Of a stretch of DNA of 64,000 nt, positions 62,009 to 64,000 are shown one piece after another. Under the pieces are notes generated by a model. It was not told where the DNA came from. It saw nothing but the letters and a program-made list of their open reading frames with translations, and ran no database searches. Each line of letters starts with the position of its first letter. The stretch's first letter is position 1. Source of the stretch: Neisseria zalophi (GTDB lineage Bacteria; Pseudomonadota; Gammaproteobacteria; Burkholderiales; Neisseriaceae). The stretch covers positions 1,302,001 through 1,366,000 of the forward strand of contig NZ_CP031700.1 of assembly GCF_008807015.1 (NCBI RefSeq), written 5' to 3'. The position numbers and the translations under genes are program-made.

Positions 62009-63388
62009 TTGCCACCTACTATTCAAACTGCCGTCAAACGCCGCTACGGCTACGACAAAACCGGTAATCTGATTCACCGCAGCGACCAAAGAAGCGGCGT
62101 AACAAAGTTCGAATACGACAAACTCGGCCGAATCACCAAAGCCGACAAAGAAACCTTTGCCTTCGACCCCGCCCACAATATCCTTTCAGACGGCCAAAAA
62201 GATAAGATTGCCGACAACCGCCTCAAAACCTACAACGGCATCAGCTATTATTACGACGACTTAGGCAACCTGATTCATAGAGAACTGGCCGACGGCGAAG
62301 TACAGAACCATTTCTACGATTTGCACGACCAACTGGTGAAAGTGGAAATCTTCAAAAAAGATAGCAGCAAAGAGACTTGGGTTTATAGCTACGACGCGCT
62401 AGGCAGAAGAACCGGTAAAGGCCGTCTGAAAAACGGCCAAGAAGTTTCAGACGGTTTGGAAGATAAAACCGACTTCACTTGGGACGGCAGCCACCTGATA
62501 CAGGAAACCCGTTCAGACGGCCTGTACACTTATATCTATACCGATAAAGATGCTTACGAACCTTTGGCACAAATCCGCAATTGGACAAACGAAGAGGGGG
62601 AAAGCTACCAAGAAACCAATTATTTCCACTGCGACCAAATCGGCATTCCGCGTGAGATGACCGATAAAGACGGGAATTTATTGTGGTTTGGAAAATATAA
62701 AGGTTGGGGGAAATTAGAGGAAGAGACCAATATCTCTAATACTCATCAGCCGTTTAGGTTGCAGAATCAGTATTGCGATACCGAAACGGGCTTGCATTAT
62801 AACTTCTTTAGGTATTACGAGCCTGAATGCGGTCGGTTTGTGAATCAGGATCCGATTGGGTTAACAGGTGGTGAAAATTTCTATTTATTTGCTTTTAATT
62901 CTAGTTACTGGATAGATCCTTTAGGGCTTGTAAAGTGGAGGGGTACATCTAATACAATAGGTTATGGCTTTGTTACTAATACACAATTTAATTTACAATA
63001 TGAATGTGTCAATGGTAAATCGGTCTCTGTAATGGTATTAACATTAGGTGGAACTTTTGGAATTGGGGCAGGAGCATTACAATCACATGTAGAATTTGAT
63101 GATGGGTTATCTTATTTGGATCCGTATGCATTAAAAGGATTATATACAGATGGCTCTGGGGCAATTGCTGTTGGTAAAGGAGTAAGTGCTGGGTCAACTA
63201 CTATAGGGAAAGCAGAGACAAAAGGGATAATTGGTACTACAACTGGCGCCACCGCCACAATTGGTTCTATACTGGGATTTTCAGGAGTAACAGTTGTTAA
63301 ACAGTCTTGGCGTGGTTGTTCAAAATGTAATATTCCAAATATTCCAAGCGGGATGGGCATGAAAGATATATGGGGAATGCCTTATTAA
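62009..63388 (+). pseudogene. Orphan Rhs core/tip cassette 5 (no proper start)
   Basis: Rhs core homology begins near 62025 (TAVKRRYGYDKTGNLIHRSD), further upstream in the core than in cassette 4; it matches the Rhs3 variant (SDGQKDKIADNRLKT). Only a TTG at 62009 without RBS opens the frame. The core ends FVNQDPIGL and WIDPLGL, then a ~150-residue tip: VKWRGTSNTIGYGFVTNTQF, a Gly-rich hydrophobic stretch (VMVLTLGGTFGIGAGAL), LDPYALKGLYTDGSGAIAVG, a second hydrophobic stretch (TTTGATATIGSILGFSGVTV) and a C-terminal CSKCN. The two hydrophobic parts and the membrane-type partner gene behind it suggest a membrane-acting toxin. This is inference; the family is not recognised. Confidence 0.78.
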
Positions 63389-63415
63389 GTAAGGTTATAT
63401 TAAAAGGGCTTAATC

Positions 63416-63790
63416 ATGCTTCAAATTATAAATCAATATTTTCCTATAATATTAATTACATATTTATTAATAATATCTTACATGTGTATTTATTTAAATA
63501 TAATATCATATAATTTAATTGGTAAAATAAAACAGATCCCTGATTTACATCATATGATGGGGAAACCTAATGTTTTTTACTTTGTATATCAATTTCCATT
63601 TTATCTTGACTATAAATTTCTATTTTTTATCATTAAAAACCCATGTTTTTTAACACTAACTTATTTAACTACAAAAGATAATTTATTAAAAATAAAAATA
63701 TATTCTAAAATTCTTTTATACATGCATAGTATTATTCCAATAAGTCTAGTATTGCTTTGTATCTATAATATAATAAAAATATTATTATGA
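63416..63790 (+). CDS. Membrane immunity-type protein for orphan tip 5
   Basis: A 124-residue, very hydrophobic protein (MLQIINQYFPIILITYLLII...). Three membrane segments are visible: about 9-33, 52-75 and 100-123. No domain is recognised. It starts 27 bases after the orphan tip. Membrane-bound immunity proteins usually protect against toxins that act at the membrane from the periplasm, which fits the hydrophobic tip before it. No close RBS stands out. Confidence 0.6.
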   Translation: MLQIINQYFPIILITYLLIISYMCIYLNIISYNLIGKIKQIPDLHHMMGKPNVFYFVYQFPFYLDYKFLFFIIKNPCFLTLTYLTTKDNLLKIKIYSKILLYMHSIIPISLVLLCIYNIIKILL

Positions 63791-63892
63791 TAAATAAAAA
63801 TGATGATAAACTTAATAAAATTCAATATAAATATGTTTTATACTACTATAACAAATAATTTTTAATTTTTTAATGATAAAGTAATCAAATAT

Positions 63893-64000
63893 ATGAAAAA
63901 CATTTTAATATTTTTTTATTATTATCAGGTTGCGATAATTTTGTAAGTAAAAAAGCACTTTCCTCTGATTGTTTAAATAATGCTGCAGTTAGCCAATTAA
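63893..64000 (+). pseudogene. Frameshifted lipoprotein gene start, cut by the window edge
   Basis: From ATG 63893 the frame reads MKNILIFFYYYQVAIIL and stops. With one more T in the T7 tract at 63911-63917 it would read MKNILIFFLLLSGCDNFVSK..., a clear lipoprotein signal with lipobox LLSGC, and stay open to the edge. It may be another immunity-type lipoprotein. The lesion may be real or a homopolymer error. Confidence 0.55.

Noticed and set aside
1..64000. tRNA, rRNA or riboswitch genes
   Set aside because: None was recognised by eye on either strand; short structured RNAs could be missed without a covariance search.

Overview
The window comes from a member of the Neisseriaceae, most likely a commensal Neisseria. 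The main evidence is the DNA uptake sequence (DUS) GCCGTCTGAA and its reverse complement TTCAGACGGC, repeated in genes and between them. Most copies carry the 12-mer form AGGCCGTCTGAA and some ATGCCGTCTGAA; both are known Neisseria dialects. The housekeeping genes (smc, ettA, tmk) fit this, and a species cannot be named from the sequence alone.

Layout. (1) 1-4497: the 5' tip of a leftward gene, a secreted DUF2059 protein and smc. (2) 4948-13247: an OmpA-type lipoprotein followed by a 2457-residue adhesin. The adhesin has a BapA-like N-terminus, six near-identical 564-bp repeats plus three 279-bp repeats, a von Willebrand A domain, and RTX repeats for type I export. No type I secretion genes are in the window. 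(3) 13718-19163: ettA, tmk, a DUF2254 membrane protein and a SulP transporter, separated by DUS inverted pairs that look like terminators. (4) 19630-28553, minus strand: an IS3-type remnant and an Rhs locus. The locus reads, in its own direction, full-length Rhs1 with a GIY-YIG-like tip, its immunity gene, then two start-less orphan Rhs core/tip cassettes with several immunity genes, some broken. (5) 28833-49782: a type VI secretion (T6SS) cluster with all thirteen core genes (tssA-tssM) plus tagF and tagJ. (6) 49801-64000: a DUF2169 protein, then two full-length PAAR-like/DUF4150 Rhs effectors (Rhs2, Rhs3) whose first ~2.8 kb look identical, then two more orphan core/tip cassettes with immunity genes, and a frameshifted lipoprotein gene at the edge.

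How it works together. The T6SS would fire Hcp tubes capped by VgrG. Rhs2 and Rhs3 carry their own PAAR-like spike domain and DUF2169 is the probable loading adaptor. Each Rhs cocoon carries a different C-terminal toxin (a GIY-YIG-like nuclease, an unassigned one and an LHH nuclease are visible), followed by an immunity gene. Downstream of each full-length Rhs lies a store of alternative tips, each preceded by a piece of the same Rhs core, so homologous recombination can swap tips.

The most interesting feature is how the store is built. In-frame DUS copies are packed into the conserved Rhs core just before the tip (coding for SDG or GRLK). Two orphan cassettes, in two arrays with different core families, begin at such an in-frame DUS that forms an inverted pair with an intergenic DUS. 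A third DUS pair at the outer end of the left array holds the IS remnant. This suggests that tip exchange is coupled to natural transformation. Several cassettes carry single-base frameshifts, mostly in short homopolymers; these are either real decay or switching, or assembly errors, and the sequence alone cannot tell which.
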